From contig DATGIQ010000604.1 in the NCBI GenBank assembly GCA_035295665.1, positions 1 to 23,342 of the forward strand: 23,342 nt of DNA, written 5' to 3'. A program made the position numbers and the translations under genes. The DNA comes from DATGIQ01 sp035295665 (GTDB lineage Bacteria > Planctomycetota > Planctomycetia > Gemmatales > Gemmataceae). Positions 1 to 7,316 of this stretch are shown in pieces (the first letter of the stretch is position 1; each line of letters begins with the position of its first letter). The notes beneath the pieces were generated by a model. That model saw only the letters and a list, made by a program, of their open reading frames with translations. It did not search any database and was not told the origin of the DNA.

Positions 1-746
1 CTCCCCCCCGAGCCGCCGGAGCCGCCGGACACGGCGAATGGGGAGACAGTAGGATTTGTCCCGAGAAGCGCACTTGGCACGTTGGAAAGTGGGAACGGAG
101 CGGGGACAGCGCCAAGCCCGCCCAAGCCCGGGGATCCGGGCGGCGCGCTTCCCTGGCCGGGTACTCCGGCGGCCGCTTGCCCTGCCGTCGCCGGAGTCGT
201 GGCTCCCGCCCCGGCACTCTCCTGCGCAGTGGCCAGTCCGCTTCGGATCGTATCCTCGGCACCGATCGGTGCACGCCTCGGCGGCGCCACGCCTCCTGTC
301 GTGCTAGCGAGGGTGTCGAAGTCATCTTCGATTAGCCGATCGAGCTCCTCTTCGTCCAATCCCGCTAGCTCGGCGTAGTCCGGCCTTCTGGTGCGCGGCT
401 GCTGGCTCCCGGCTTCGCCGATGGTCTCGGGCACAGCACCTGCCCCGGGCACGAAGCAAGCAGCGAAGAACGGTACCGAAGCCACAGCGCCGGCCTCGGC
501 AACCACCGCCGGCCGCAAGGTTTCGAGGCGGTATTCCGACGCTGCGGGTTCGGGCTGCATCCAGCCTTTGTTACCCCCGCTGCCAAGCACTGCCGCACCC
601 TGGCCCACCCAGGCCGAGTTCAGGAGCTGTCCCAGGAGGATATCTCCCGGTGGTAGACGGTCTTCCAATACTTCCACCGTGGGCCGGCACGAGGGTAGGC
701 GAAGGGAACGACCGCTGCGGTGACTATTTTGGGGCATGCGTCTCAT
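1..746 (-). CDS. Planctomycete surface protein, N-terminal part (runs off left edge)
   Basis: The minus strand is open from ATG at 746 to the window edge: 248 codons with no stop. A GAGG Shine-Dalgarno-like sequence sits about 8 nt upstream of the ATG; a second in-frame ATG lies at 737. After a short basic start, residues about 24-34 read VEVLEDRLPPGD, the 'LE-x-R-x-x-P' signature found near the N-terminus of many large planctomycete secreted proteins (family knowledge). Next come an Ala/Gly-rich stretch, an acidic patch (ELAGLDEEELDRLIEDD, about residues 125-142), a Pro/Gly/Ala-rich region, and a Gly/Ser-rich segment (SGGSGGSGG) at the edge that looks like a linker to a domain outside the window. 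No enzymatic domain is visible. Product type is inferred; RHS/YD-repeat or beta-propeller proteins commonly follow such N-termini. Frame integrity was checked codon by codon. Confidence 0.75.
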   Translation of the reverse strand, partial: MRRMPQNSHRSGRSLRLPSCRPTVEVLEDRLPPGDILLGQLLNSAWVGQGAAVLGSGGNKGWMQPEPAASEYRLETLRPAVVAEAGAVASVPFFAACFVPGAGAVPETIGEAGSQQPRTRRPDYAELAGLDEEELDRLIEDDFDTLASTTGGVAPPRRAPIGAEDTIRSGLATAQESAGAGATTPATAGQAAAGVPGQGSAPPGSPGLGGLGAVPAPFPLSNVPSALLGTNPTVSPFAVSGGSGGSGG

Positions 747-1160
747 GAGAGAATCCTCGGAGTGTGCGCGTGTCCGCGCGGGAAAATCATGACTTCCTGT
801 TCCGCCATCTGAATTCGATCCCAAGCGTGCGCCGGCGGGCATGCGCTGCGCTGCCGGCACGCCGGCCAGGGAGCACGACCGCGCAAGGGCTCTTCCCTGT
901 GCCAAGGGTTGGGATAGCAGCCCTGGCGCAGCCTCTCCCCGGCCACGATCGTGCCGGTGCTGTGCCGTGCCCGCGGTCCTGCCGCGGGTTCCGGTGTTGG
1001 TGAAAGGATTGGTGGACGGTACGCTTCCGCTCGGCACGTCCGAAGCGTCGCGCGCCGGTCTATATAAAGAATCGTTTCAGACGCCCAAATGTCCCCGAGT
1101 ATTTTGGAAAGATTTTCCGGAACCGGCAGTTCCGGCTGGCCATGGCGCCAGACCTGTCCC
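747..1160. other. 414-bp spacer without a convincing gene
   Basis: This lies between the start of the surface protein and the end of the sigma-factor gene, both on the minus strand. Open frames here have Arg/Pro/Cys-rich, unstructured translations and no recognisable motifs. A short hairpin (CCGGAAC at 1117-1123, GTTCCGG at 1129-1135, 5-nt loop) lies 26 nt beyond the sigma-factor stop and might end its transcript, but no T-run follows. An AT-rich stretch (tatataaag, 1059-1070) is the only promoter-like composition and would lie about 310 nt upstream of the surface-protein start. Confidence 0.5.
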
Positions 1161-1817
1161 TCAGGACTTGAAGACGATTTCCTCGTACAGCAGCCGAAAT
1201 TTCTGCTTGGCCGTGCAGAGACGGCGCGTGATCTGCCGCGGCGTCTCCTGGAACTCCGCCGCAATCTGTGCAATCGGCTGTTCGAACAGCCAGTGCCGCT
1301 GGAATGCCGCAAAGGTCAAGGGGGACACTCGGGTGCGCAGGACCGTCAGAACACGCTGCACTTCCGCTTGCAGATCTCGCTGCTCCGCCGCGGCCGCAGG
1401 CTCTGGCTCCCGGCTGACGCACTGACTTTCCGTGTCCAAGCCCCCGTGTTCGGCAGCGTGCCGCGACTGGTAGCGGCATAGGTCCATCACCTTGGCATGG
1501 GCAATCGCTCGCAGCCATGAGCCAAGCCGCTCTGGCTTGCCGTCGGAGACGAATCCCGGCAGCTTGCGGAGTACAACGATCCATACTTCCTGCAAGCAGT
1601 CTTCTACACAATCGCGTGGGACATGGCAGGCCAGAAGCCAGCGCCTCAATTGGTCGACATGACTGTGGTACAGCCAGTGCCAGGCTCGAGCGGCCGACCC
1701 AGCATGCTGCCGCTGGGCACGGCACCGCAAATAGTCCTGTGCTTGCCGGAGCAAGACTAGCGCACGCTGAGATCCTGGCAACGCCGGCAGTGAACCGGAG
1801 CAGAGTGGGCACATCAT
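1161..1817 (-). CDS. ECF-type RNA polymerase sigma factor
   Basis: Predicted 218-residue sigma-70-family extracytoplasmic-function sigma factor, which would direct RNA polymerase to a dedicated set of promoters. Region 2 spans about residues 46-120: a WHWLY-HSHVDQLRRW helix, the region 2.2-like DCVEDCLQEVW at 70-79, and a 2.3/2.4-like SWLRAIAHAKVMDLCRYQSR at about 100-119. Region 4 spans about 155-215 with a helix-turn-helix (PIAQIAAEF, then RQITRRL, about 181-200). The linker is acidic. No anti-sigma domain or adjacent anti-sigma gene is visible. The start is uncertain: the frame stays open to an ATG at 1907 and a TTG at 2033. I prefer 1817 (tandem ATGs) because family lengths of 180-220 fit and the palindromic motif cluster at 1911-1962 would then be upstream regulatory DNA. 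No start has a strong ribosome-binding site. The N-terminal MMCPLC motif may be incidental. Confidence 0.8.
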   Translation of the reverse strand: MMCPLCSGSLPALPGSQRALVLLRQAQDYLRCRAQRQHAGSAARAWHWLYHSHVDQLRRWLLACHVPRDCVEDCLQEVWIVVLRKLPGFVSDGKPERLGSWLRAIAHAKVMDLCRYQSRHAAEHGGLDTESQCVSREPEPAAAAEQRDLQAEVQRVLTVLRTRVSPLTFAAFQRHWLFEQPIAQIAAEFQETPRQITRRLCTAKQKFRLLYEEIVFKS

Positions 1818-1910
1818 GGCTGGGAGTCCCGCAAGATGCAAACGCCGCTGCGTCTTTCGCTCTTGTTCCCGGATTCTGACGATCTCAACAGTACGTGTCA
1901 GTATCATTCT

Positions 1911-2192
1911 TGGTATCTTGCGGAGGTACGGAATGGTACCGAATCGTATCCGGGGGATACCACCTCGCACGAGCCTGGACAACGGCCTGCAAGAGCTGAA
2001 AGGGCGCTGGCTCCGTGCTCTTTGTCTGCACAAAAGGGAAATGTAAATCCTGCTCGCACCGGGACGTGCGCTTTCGGAATGTTTCTGCGATCGTTTCGGG
2101 GCCTCCGTGGCGTGGTGAGAGAAGGAAGGGCGCGGGCTCCCGGCCTCTTGGTCTCATGCGTGGTATCCTGTGGTACCATCGGCACGATACCA
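1911..2192. promoter_or_regulatory. Two clusters of GGTATC/GGTACC/GATACC motifs upstream of the sigma gene
   Basis: Two stretches share the same order of motifs: TGGTATC, then TGGTACC, then GATACCA. The first has them at 1911-1917, 1934-1940 and 1956-1962; the second at 2161-2167, 2171-2177 and 2186-2192. The outer two are inverted copies of each other and the middle one is self-palindromic. More half-sites (gtatc at 1901, ggtac at 1925, cgtatcc at 1945) crowd the first cluster. They lie between the winged-helix-like gene and the sigma factor, both on the minus strand, where the sigma promoter should be. Operator function is inference. Confidence 0.35.
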
Positions 2193-2263
2193 TGGTTTCT
2201 GGCGCGATCGCGCATTGGCGCCGCCGGAGCCTCCGAACTTCCCGAAGGGAGCTCTGTCTGCCG

Positions 2264-2791
2264 TTAGCTGCCGGGCAAGCCATAACCGCGCGGCCGCAGG
2301 TCGCTGCGATTGGTGAGCTCGCCCCGCCGCACCATGGCTGCCAACGCCCGCTTGACCGTCGACTCACCCCAATCCATGTGGCGGGCCTCCAAGGCGCGCA
2401 GAATGGCACTGGTCGTCAGACGTTGATTGGCGGCGCGCAACACTTTCCGGATATCGTGTTCGCACTGCCCCGGTTGTTCACGGTCAACCGCCTCGGACAC
2501 TGCCAGTGGCGGCAGACTGCTCTGGAGCCAGGTATGGTCCGAGAACCAGATGGCGACGCACACCAGCCGGCGCTCGGGGCTGTGCGCCTGCGCCAGGGCT
2601 GCGCGCAGCAGCTGCGCCAGCACCGTCTCGCAGTCTGCGGGAGTGCGGCAAACGCAGTCCAGACTGGGCTGCCAAGCACTGGAGTCGGAGTAGCAGACGC
2701 TGACGCTCACCGGCAAGCGGTCCGCGCGGAAGAGCACGGCCGCGGCACGGGCCAGATCGTCACAGGCTGTCTCCACCAGCTTGCGATCCAC
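2264..2791 (-). CDS. Hypothetical protein with C-terminal winged-helix-like DNA-binding region
   Basis: A 175-residue protein starting at GTG, preceded by AAGGAG about 7 nt upstream; the ATG at 2793 is out of frame, so the GTG is well supported. Residues 1-100 form an alpha/beta region with several cysteines (C10, C33, C46, C48, C54, C78) and no recognised family. Residues about 111-172 resemble a winged helix-turn-helix: an EHDIRKVLRAANQRLTTSAI helix pair, a recognition-like helix GESTVKRALAAMVRRGEL, and a basic wing ending RPRGYGLP. I recall similar small proteins in Gemmata-type genomes but cannot name a characterised homologue. It is followed by the sigma factor on the same strand, with the motif clusters between them, so it may regulate that gene or itself. 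Confidence 0.7.
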   Translation of the reverse strand: MDRKLVETACDDLARAAAVLFRADRLPVSVSVCYSDSSAWQPSLDCVCRTPADCETVLAQLLRAALAQAHSPERRLVCVAIWFSDHTWLQSSLPPLAVSEAVDREQPGQCEHDIRKVLRAANQRLTTSAILRALEARHMDWGESTVKRALAAMVRRGELTNRSDLRPRGYGLPGS

Positions 2792-3391
2792 ATTGTCTCT
2801 CCTTGGGAGCTATTCTCCAGAACCTCTATTTACGGCGACACATGGACCGCAGAGATGGAAAACCGATGGGCACTATCTCGGACTAGTCCATGCCAGCCGC
2901 ATCGAGTGCTCTCGCCGGCACGAAGAAACGAAGCGATGGGTCGCCGGCGGTGGCCTGGAACGCCAGGACTGACCCGCGGTCCTCTATGGCGGCCACGCTG
3001 TCGGACCCGGTTGGCGATAATCGCGTCGATGGTTACCGTGGCCAAGAAGAGAGCCGACGGTCGGATTGCCACAGGGGAGTTGAGCGTGCCGGGGGCAGTA
3101 GTCATCGATGTCTACTGAAATCTCGGCGCACCCCTTCGATGATCCTGCTCACGTTTCAGAACGTGTCCCAAAGGACCGGGAGCTTGGCGAGACGGCGCTC
3201 GCTACGTTGGGTGCCACCGAAATTCACACTCCACCTCATACCAGAGGACCTTTGCCGAGACTCTTGTTCACAGGCCCGCGGCCGCTCCAGCAAGGCTCGC
3301 GCACGCTGTCAAGAATTCCACCCGATCGTTCCCGTTGAGGTGGGTGTGGATCTCACCCAAAGGCGATCGTTCTCGCGCCCCATTCTCCGGT

Positions 3392-3420
3392 ATTACAACG
3401 TCTGGAAAATTGTCTGTCAA
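3392..3420 (-). promoter_or_regulatory. Near-consensus sigma-70 promoter
   Basis: On the minus strand TTGACA (3420-3415) is followed by a 17-nt spacer and TGTAAT (3397-3392): a perfect -35 box and a 5/6 -10 box at optimal spacing, in a local AT-rich dip. Transcription would start near 3385 and run left towards the winged-helix-like gene, whose GTG is about 590 nt away. It could drive that gene through a long leader, or an RNA with no coding sequence. Chance occurrence is possible. Confidence 0.4.
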
Positions 3421-3985
3421 GATACTTATCCCGGTTTTCTCATTTTTCTCCGAATCCTCAAAAGCCGCCTGTAACCTGCGCGCGGAGCCATTGAGATCCT
3501 CGTCTAGATTAACGCAGGAGCCTGTCATGAAATGTCCGACCGCAGATTTCCTGCACGCCTGTTCCGATGACGCTTGGCGTGGACATCCCAGAGAAGCGTG
3601 CGGAGAGGGAAACACATCGTCCGTCTCCGCCGACGAATCGGGTAGATTACCTGACTGCCACACTTTGGCCCGCTTCTCCAAGGCGCCACGATGAAGCTTG
3701 CGACGAACCTTGAAAAACGTGGTGCCGACAGACCCGTCTTCTTGCACGAACGCGCACAGTTTGTGCTCGGAGCATGGAGATGCCTCACTGGCCAGGATCT
3801 GCGCCGTCGACCGGGCTCGGGGGTTCTGGGCATCCACGGATAGGAACTTGGTCCCGTCCATGCGGCTGCTTTCAACTCGCGGGCGCGCACCTGATAGCGG
3901 AAGAACGGTTCACAGCTGTCGGAGCCCGCGGCCGCGACGGCCAGTCGGCCAACTAAAGCGCTTTGCATCTGCGCTTCGCATAGGA

Positions 3986-4053
3986 ATACCAGCCCGGCGG
4001 GCGAGCGACGGGTTGGTACGCTGGAACCCGTCGCTCGCCCGCCGGGCTGGTAT
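3986..4053. repeat. Perfect 29-bp inverted repeat, REP-like palindrome
   Basis: The left arm 3986-4014 and right arm 4025-4053 are exact reverse complements, separated by a 10-nt loop (ggtacgctgg). The arms are very GC-rich (core agcccggcgggcgagcgacg). Both strands translate to similar ARRASDG / ARRAG peptides in several frames, which explains apparent open frames across it. The length, perfection and intergenic location fit a repetitive extragenic palindrome or a small non-autonomous element; only one copy occurs in this window. Confidence 0.75.
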
Positions 4054-4151
4054 CCGCTGCTCGCTGCATCCAGCCACACAATGCCCTGAGTCGTTGGACA
4101 CGCGAATTCTTCCGCCGCCTCAAAGCAAGCCGTTGGCTCGATTCTCTCTCC

Positions 4152-4181
4152 GCGTTTTCCGCGCAGCGGCGCGGAGAACGC
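4152..4181. repeat. 13-bp hairpin, possible dispersed repeat
   Basis: GCGTTTTCCGCGC (4152-4164) and GCGCGGAGAACGC (4169-4181) pair with one T-G wobble around a 4-nt loop (agcg). Flanking CTCT and GAG extend the symmetry loosely. No T-run follows on either strand, so a terminator is unlikely. It lies about 160 bp upstream of the modular surface-protein gene. Confidence 0.45.
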
Positions 4182-4343
4182 AGAGCCGGAAAATGAGGAT
4201 TTCATCGCAGCAAGCGCCGTTCTTTGCTAGGCGCCCTTGCCGGCAAATGTTATCCTGAATGCTCAAGGTTTGGATCAGGGATGAACGCCCGAAGCCTTGC
4301 GTTTCGATGGTGAGTTGCTCCCGCCGCGCTTGAGGTCGCATCG

Positions 4344-6527
4344 ATGTCGCCGCCCCCGTTCGCGAAACATCGGTCCACACTCTTCCTGGAATCCCTCGAA
4401 TGTCGCCTGGCGCCGGCCGGGATGACCGTGGTTGTTCCATTGGATCAAGACCTGGACCAGTTCGGCAATCAGATCATCACGGTCCAGGGTTACGAAGACC
4501 AGGTCCGCTCTGCATTCGGGATCTTCGATACCGGGGCGTCCGCACTCACCTTTTCCGCCGGAGACCAGGCGCGGTTCATCGCCAACGGTCTACCGATCCC
4601 GATCAAGGTGGCCGGCGGCGCCAGGGCCGAAGGACTCGCCGGTCCCGTCGTTGGCGATATCTCCATGCCGGGCACCATCTACGCGGACGGCCTGCATGCG
4701 GCTGGTCTGTCCTTTGATAGCTTGGGGCACGCCCAATTCACGATCCAATTCGACTCGGGCAGCGCCATCGCGCCGCACATCCAGGCTTTCGTCGGCACCC
4801 CCGCCGGCAGTCCGATGCTACCGACGATCACGGGCATGCCAATTCTGGATAGCGGCTACGCAGCGCTCATCAACATGGAGGGGGCCACGCTCGATTTTTC
4901 TCAGGAGATCCCGAATCTGGAGCTGAATTTGCCAGACCTCCGCTTTGTTTCCCCCGGCACTCCGTTGCCCGTCGGCTCTGATGGCCAGGGACCGATTCGC
5001 ATCTCTCTGAGCTTGGTCGGCTTTGACAGTTTTAATTCTCCAGGGAGCGGTATCACCGAGGCACGTGCTCCGTTCCAGAAGGACGTAACGCTACGGAACC
5101 TCCCTTATGGGTCCGTCAGCCAGCAAAACTTTCTCTTCGACACCGGCGCCCAGGTGACAGTGATCTCGACCCGGGAAGCAACGGCTCTGGGGCTGGATTT
5201 GCAGCATCCGGACTTTTCGACGCTTCTGGAAGGCGTGGGCGGGAGCCAGCGCGTCGGCGGCTACACCATCTCGGAGCTCGATCTGCCTTCCAGCGACGGT
5301 GGCAGCCTTCAGTTCAAGAATGTGCCCGTTTTTGTAGCGGATCTGGGCCAGGGGCTGGATGGGATCCTGGGCATGAACCTGCTCAACACCGCGACGGCGA
5401 TGCTCTATGATCCGTTTGGTCCGGGTGGTGCTTCGGTCAGCTTCAGCTTTTCCAAGCTTGGCCGCAGCGGCGACGGCGGCACACCGGATATCATCGCCAA
5501 GCTAGATCGGCTCGGTGTCTCTTTCGCCGGCGCGATTCATGGCAGTGAAGTACCCGGCTTCGCTTTCGATAGCGGTACCGTTCGTGGACAGGTGTTTCTG
5601 GATTACAACGGCAATGGCCAAGTGGACAAGGGAGAGCCTGGACTCGCTGGGCAAACGATCTATCTGGATCTGAAAAACACCGGTCAATGGGACCCGAACG
5701 ATCCCACGACGACGACCGACCAGAATGGCTTCTATCAATTCACCGGCTTGGCAGCGGGAACTTATACTGTCCGAAATCTGGCTGCCGCGAATTTTGCGGG
5801 TTCTGGGTCCGGCGATCCTTCCACTCGTGTCGTTCTTCCTCAGGGAAGCACTATCGACAATGTCAATTTCGGGAACCTGGCCATGCAGCCCAACACCACG
5901 ACCGCGTTCGTGGCCGAGCTGTATGGCACCCTTCTGGACCGTGCTCCTGATGCTGCCGGCCTCAATAACTGGGTGCAGCAGCTCAACCGCGGCCTATCCC
6001 GCCAGCAGGTAGCCACCGCCATCTGGGATTCGGCCGAGCACCGCGGGTTGGAAGTTGATGGTTACTATCAAACCTACCTGCACCGCGAAGCTGACTCGGC
6101 CGGCCGCCAGAGTTGGGTGAATGCATTCCTTTCGGGAATGTCCGAAGAACAGGTGCAACAGCGTTTCCTGACGTCTGCGGAATATCAAGCCACGCACAGC
6201 GGCGCTGCCCCATTCGTAGCCGGCCTTTATCAGGATGTTCTGGGCAGGCCACCGGACACGGCCGGGGCACAATTATGGCAAGGTCAGCTCCAGAGCGGCA
6301 TGACGAGGGTCCAGGTTGCCCAGGCATTTGTGACATCCGATGAAGCTCACCTCCGCGACCTGGATGCTTACTATACGAACATCCTTCACCGCGAAGCAGA
6401 TGCCGCCGGGGAACAGAGCTGGCTGGCCCTGCTGCACAGCGGCCGGGTCTCTCTGGAACAGGTCGGCGAGCTATTCATCGCGTCAGCTGAATTCTTTACC
6501 TCAGCCAGTAGGCTGAGCAATTCCTAG
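4344..6527 (+). CDS. Modular surface protein: two retropepsin-like domains, SdrD-B-like domain, DUF4214 repeats
   Basis: A 727-residue protein. Residues 15-26 (FLESLECRLAPAG) are the planctomycete N-terminal surface-protein signature, implying export. Two tandem aspartic-protease-like modules follow: one with FDTGAS at 61-66 and GMPIL at 164-168 (about 28-185), the other with FDTGAQ at 265-270, TVIS at 272-275 and GILGMNLL at 340-347 (about 215-365). Each has the DTGA-x-x-T/L layout of retropepsins, so the two could pair within one chain; the catalytic aspartates would be D62 and D266. Residues about 411-510 (GQVFLDYNGNGQVDKGEPG...DQNGFYQFTGLAAGTYTV) match an SdrD-B/Cna-B-like, calcium-binding-type Ig fold. 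Residues about 517-720 are DUF4214-type repeats (LYGTLLDRAPDAAG, LHREADSAG, LYQDVLGRPPDTAG, LHREADAAG). GAGG lies 8 nt upstream of the ATG. A 7-bp hairpin (6500-6517) overlaps the last codons. Proteolytic activity is inferred; peptide-binding without cleavage is an alternative. Confidence 0.85.
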   Translation: MSPPPFAKHRSTLFLESLECRLAPAGMTVVVPLDQDLDQFGNQIITVQGYEDQVRSAFGIFDTGASALTFSAGDQARFIANGLPIPIKVAGGARAEGLAGPVVGDISMPGTIYADGLHAAGLSFDSLGHAQFTIQFDSGSAIAPHIQAFVGTPAGSPMLPTITGMPILDSGYAALINMEGATLDFSQEIPNLELNLPDLRFVSPGTPLPVGSDGQGPIRISLSLVGFDSFNSPGSGITEARAPFQKDVTLRNLPYGSVSQQNFLFDTGAQVTVISTREATALGLDLQHPDFSTLLEGVGGSQRVGGYTISELDLPSSDGGSLQFKNVPVFVADLGQGLDGILGMNLLNTATAMLYDPFGPGGASVSFSFSKLGRSGDGGTPDIIAKLDRLGVSFAGAIHGSEVPGFAFDSGTVRGQVFLDYNGNGQVDKGEPGLAGQTIYLDLKNTGQWDPNDPTTTTDQNGFYQFTGLAAGTYTVRNLAAANFAGSGSGDPSTRVVLPQGSTIDNVNFGNLAMQPNTTTAFVAELYGTLLDRAPDAAGLNNWVQQLNRGLSRQQVATAIWDSAEHRGLEVDGYYQTYLHREADSAGRQSWVNAFLSGMSEEQVQQRFLTSAEYQATHSGAAPFVAGLYQDVLGRPPDTAGAQLWQGQLQSGMTRVQVAQAFVTSDEAHLRDLDAYYTNILHREADAAGEQSWLALLHSGRVSLEQVGELFIASAEFFTSASRLSNS

Positions 6528-6708
6528 AGCTCCAGGCTCGCCGGACAAAGCAAGTCTGGACATTCGGTTTCTTCTCCACTCATCCTCATCGGAAACTGCC
6601 GGTCCATTTGCTCCGCTTCATCTGAGATGCTAGGCTTCCGCTGAGAGTTGATTCTGTCCAGAGTGGATGCCGACTCGATTGGTGCTTTCTTTGCAGAGAT
6701 GACCAAGC

Positions 6709-7200
6709 ATGTATGCGCAACTTTCTTTTGACCTGATGCATTGGCAAACCTGGACCGTTCCCCTGGTCGGTTTAACCTCCGCAGGGCTGATGTTGTTGGT
6801 GGCGCGTACCGTCCTGCGCCGGCGGGATGATCTGGAGGCGCCGTCCGTCAAACAGGCCCCCGTTCTGCAAGACCCGTTTGAACGAGGAAGCACGACGGAA
6901 CGGCGCTCTTCGGTCCGCCGCCTCGGCAAAATTATCAAGGTGCTGGTCTCTGACGCCAATGCTCAAGCGCCGCCGTTTCAGGGTTGGGTGTGCGACCGGT
7001 CCATGGGCGGACTGTGCCTCGCCGTGCCGCGTCAGGTGGAGGCCAACATGATCCTGAGCGTTCGGACCGTCGATGCCGACGCCAGCATGCCTTGGATCCA
7101 AGTGGAAGTTAAACGATGCTATCCAAAGGAAGGCCGATGGGAACTGGGCTGCCAGTTTGTACGTACGCCTCCCTACAGTCAGCTGTTGTTGTTTGGCTAG
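6709..7200 (+). CDS. Membrane-anchored PilZ-domain protein (c-di-GMP receptor candidate)
   Basis: A 163-residue protein with one N-terminal transmembrane helix (about 16-35, then RRR as a positive-inside stop), a short linker and a PilZ domain (about 63-155). Both c-di-GMP contact motifs of PilZ are present: RxxxR as R66-SSV-R70 and D/NxSxxG as D96-S98-G101. The end of the barrel, WELGCQFVRTPP, is typical. This predicts a cytoplasmic c-di-GMP sensor tethered to the membrane. It ends 116 bp upstream of the kinase-tubulin gene on the same strand, so it may be co-transcribed and signal to it (inference). The ribosome-binding site is weak; the chosen ATG keeps the whole membrane helix. Confidence 0.85.
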   Translation: MYAQLSFDLMHWQTWTVPLVGLTSAGLMLLVARTVLRRRDDLEAPSVKQAPVLQDPFERGSTTERRSSVRRLGKIIKVLVSDANAQAPPFQGWVCDRSMGGLCLAVPRQVEANMILSVRTVDADASMPWIQVEVKRCYPKEGRWELGCQFVRTPPYSQLLLFG

Positions 7201-7272
7201 CGGCGAACGGAGCCCAGCCAACGCGCTCCTTCCCATTGGGCGTCCGAAATCTTTGGCCACGCACGACCGATT

Positions 7273-7305
7273 ACGGACGACGGACAATCGACTACGGATC
7301 ACGGA
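7273..7305. repeat. Short ACGGA repeats upstream of the kinase-tubulin gene
   Basis: ACGGA occurs four times in 33 bp (7273, 7280, 7294, 7301), mostly as TACGGA or CACGGA. The same ACGGACTACGGAC wording forms the inverted repeat at 15380-15436. It directly precedes the kinase-tubulin start codon, which has no ribosome-binding site. It may be a dispersed genomic repeat. Confidence 0.4.
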
Positions 7306-7316
7306 CGTAACCGACT

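Larger units (their letters stand above)
2792..4343. other. 1.55-kb low-density region with palindromes and a promoter-like site
   Basis: No recognisable protein is encoded on either strand. The longest frames (for example 3268-3861 minus, 197 codons) lack a ribosome-binding site and any familiar motif. Base composition dips in GC around 3385-3480. Structures that can be seen are a TTGACA-N17-TGTAAT promoter-like sequence (minus, 3392-3420), a perfect 29-bp palindrome (3986-4053) and a 13-bp hairpin (4152-4181). The region may be a graveyard of decayed genes or a landing zone for repeats; nothing shows a mobile-element gene. Confidence 0.5.

Noticed and set aside
1117..1135. Hairpin after the sigma-factor gene as an intrinsic terminator
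   Set aside because: The 7-bp stem is not followed by a T-run on the minus strand.
743..1312. 189-codon open frame, minus strand
   Set aside because: Overlaps the sigma-factor gene in another frame; Arg/Pro-rich translation with no motif.
1060..1812. 250-codon open frame, minus strand
   Set aside because: Shadow of the sigma-factor gene in a different frame on the same strand; no sigma-region motifs.
2015..3118. 367-codon open frame, plus strand
   Set aside because: Runs antisense through the winged-helix-like gene, which has a strong ribosome-binding site; composition is typical of a GC-rich shadow frame.
3268..3861. 197-codon open frame, minus strand
   Set aside because: No ribosome-binding site, no recognised motif, and a near-consensus promoter lies inside it. 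Shadow frames of similar length are common here, so length alone is not evidence. It could still be a decayed gene.
3525..4258. Open frames on both strands across the 29-bp palindrome
   Set aside because: Their shared ARRASDG/ARRAG peptides come from the inverted repeat itself.
6500..6517. 7-bp hairpin at the end of the modular surface-protein gene as a terminator
   Set aside because: It lies before the stop codon, inside coding sequence, and has no T-run.
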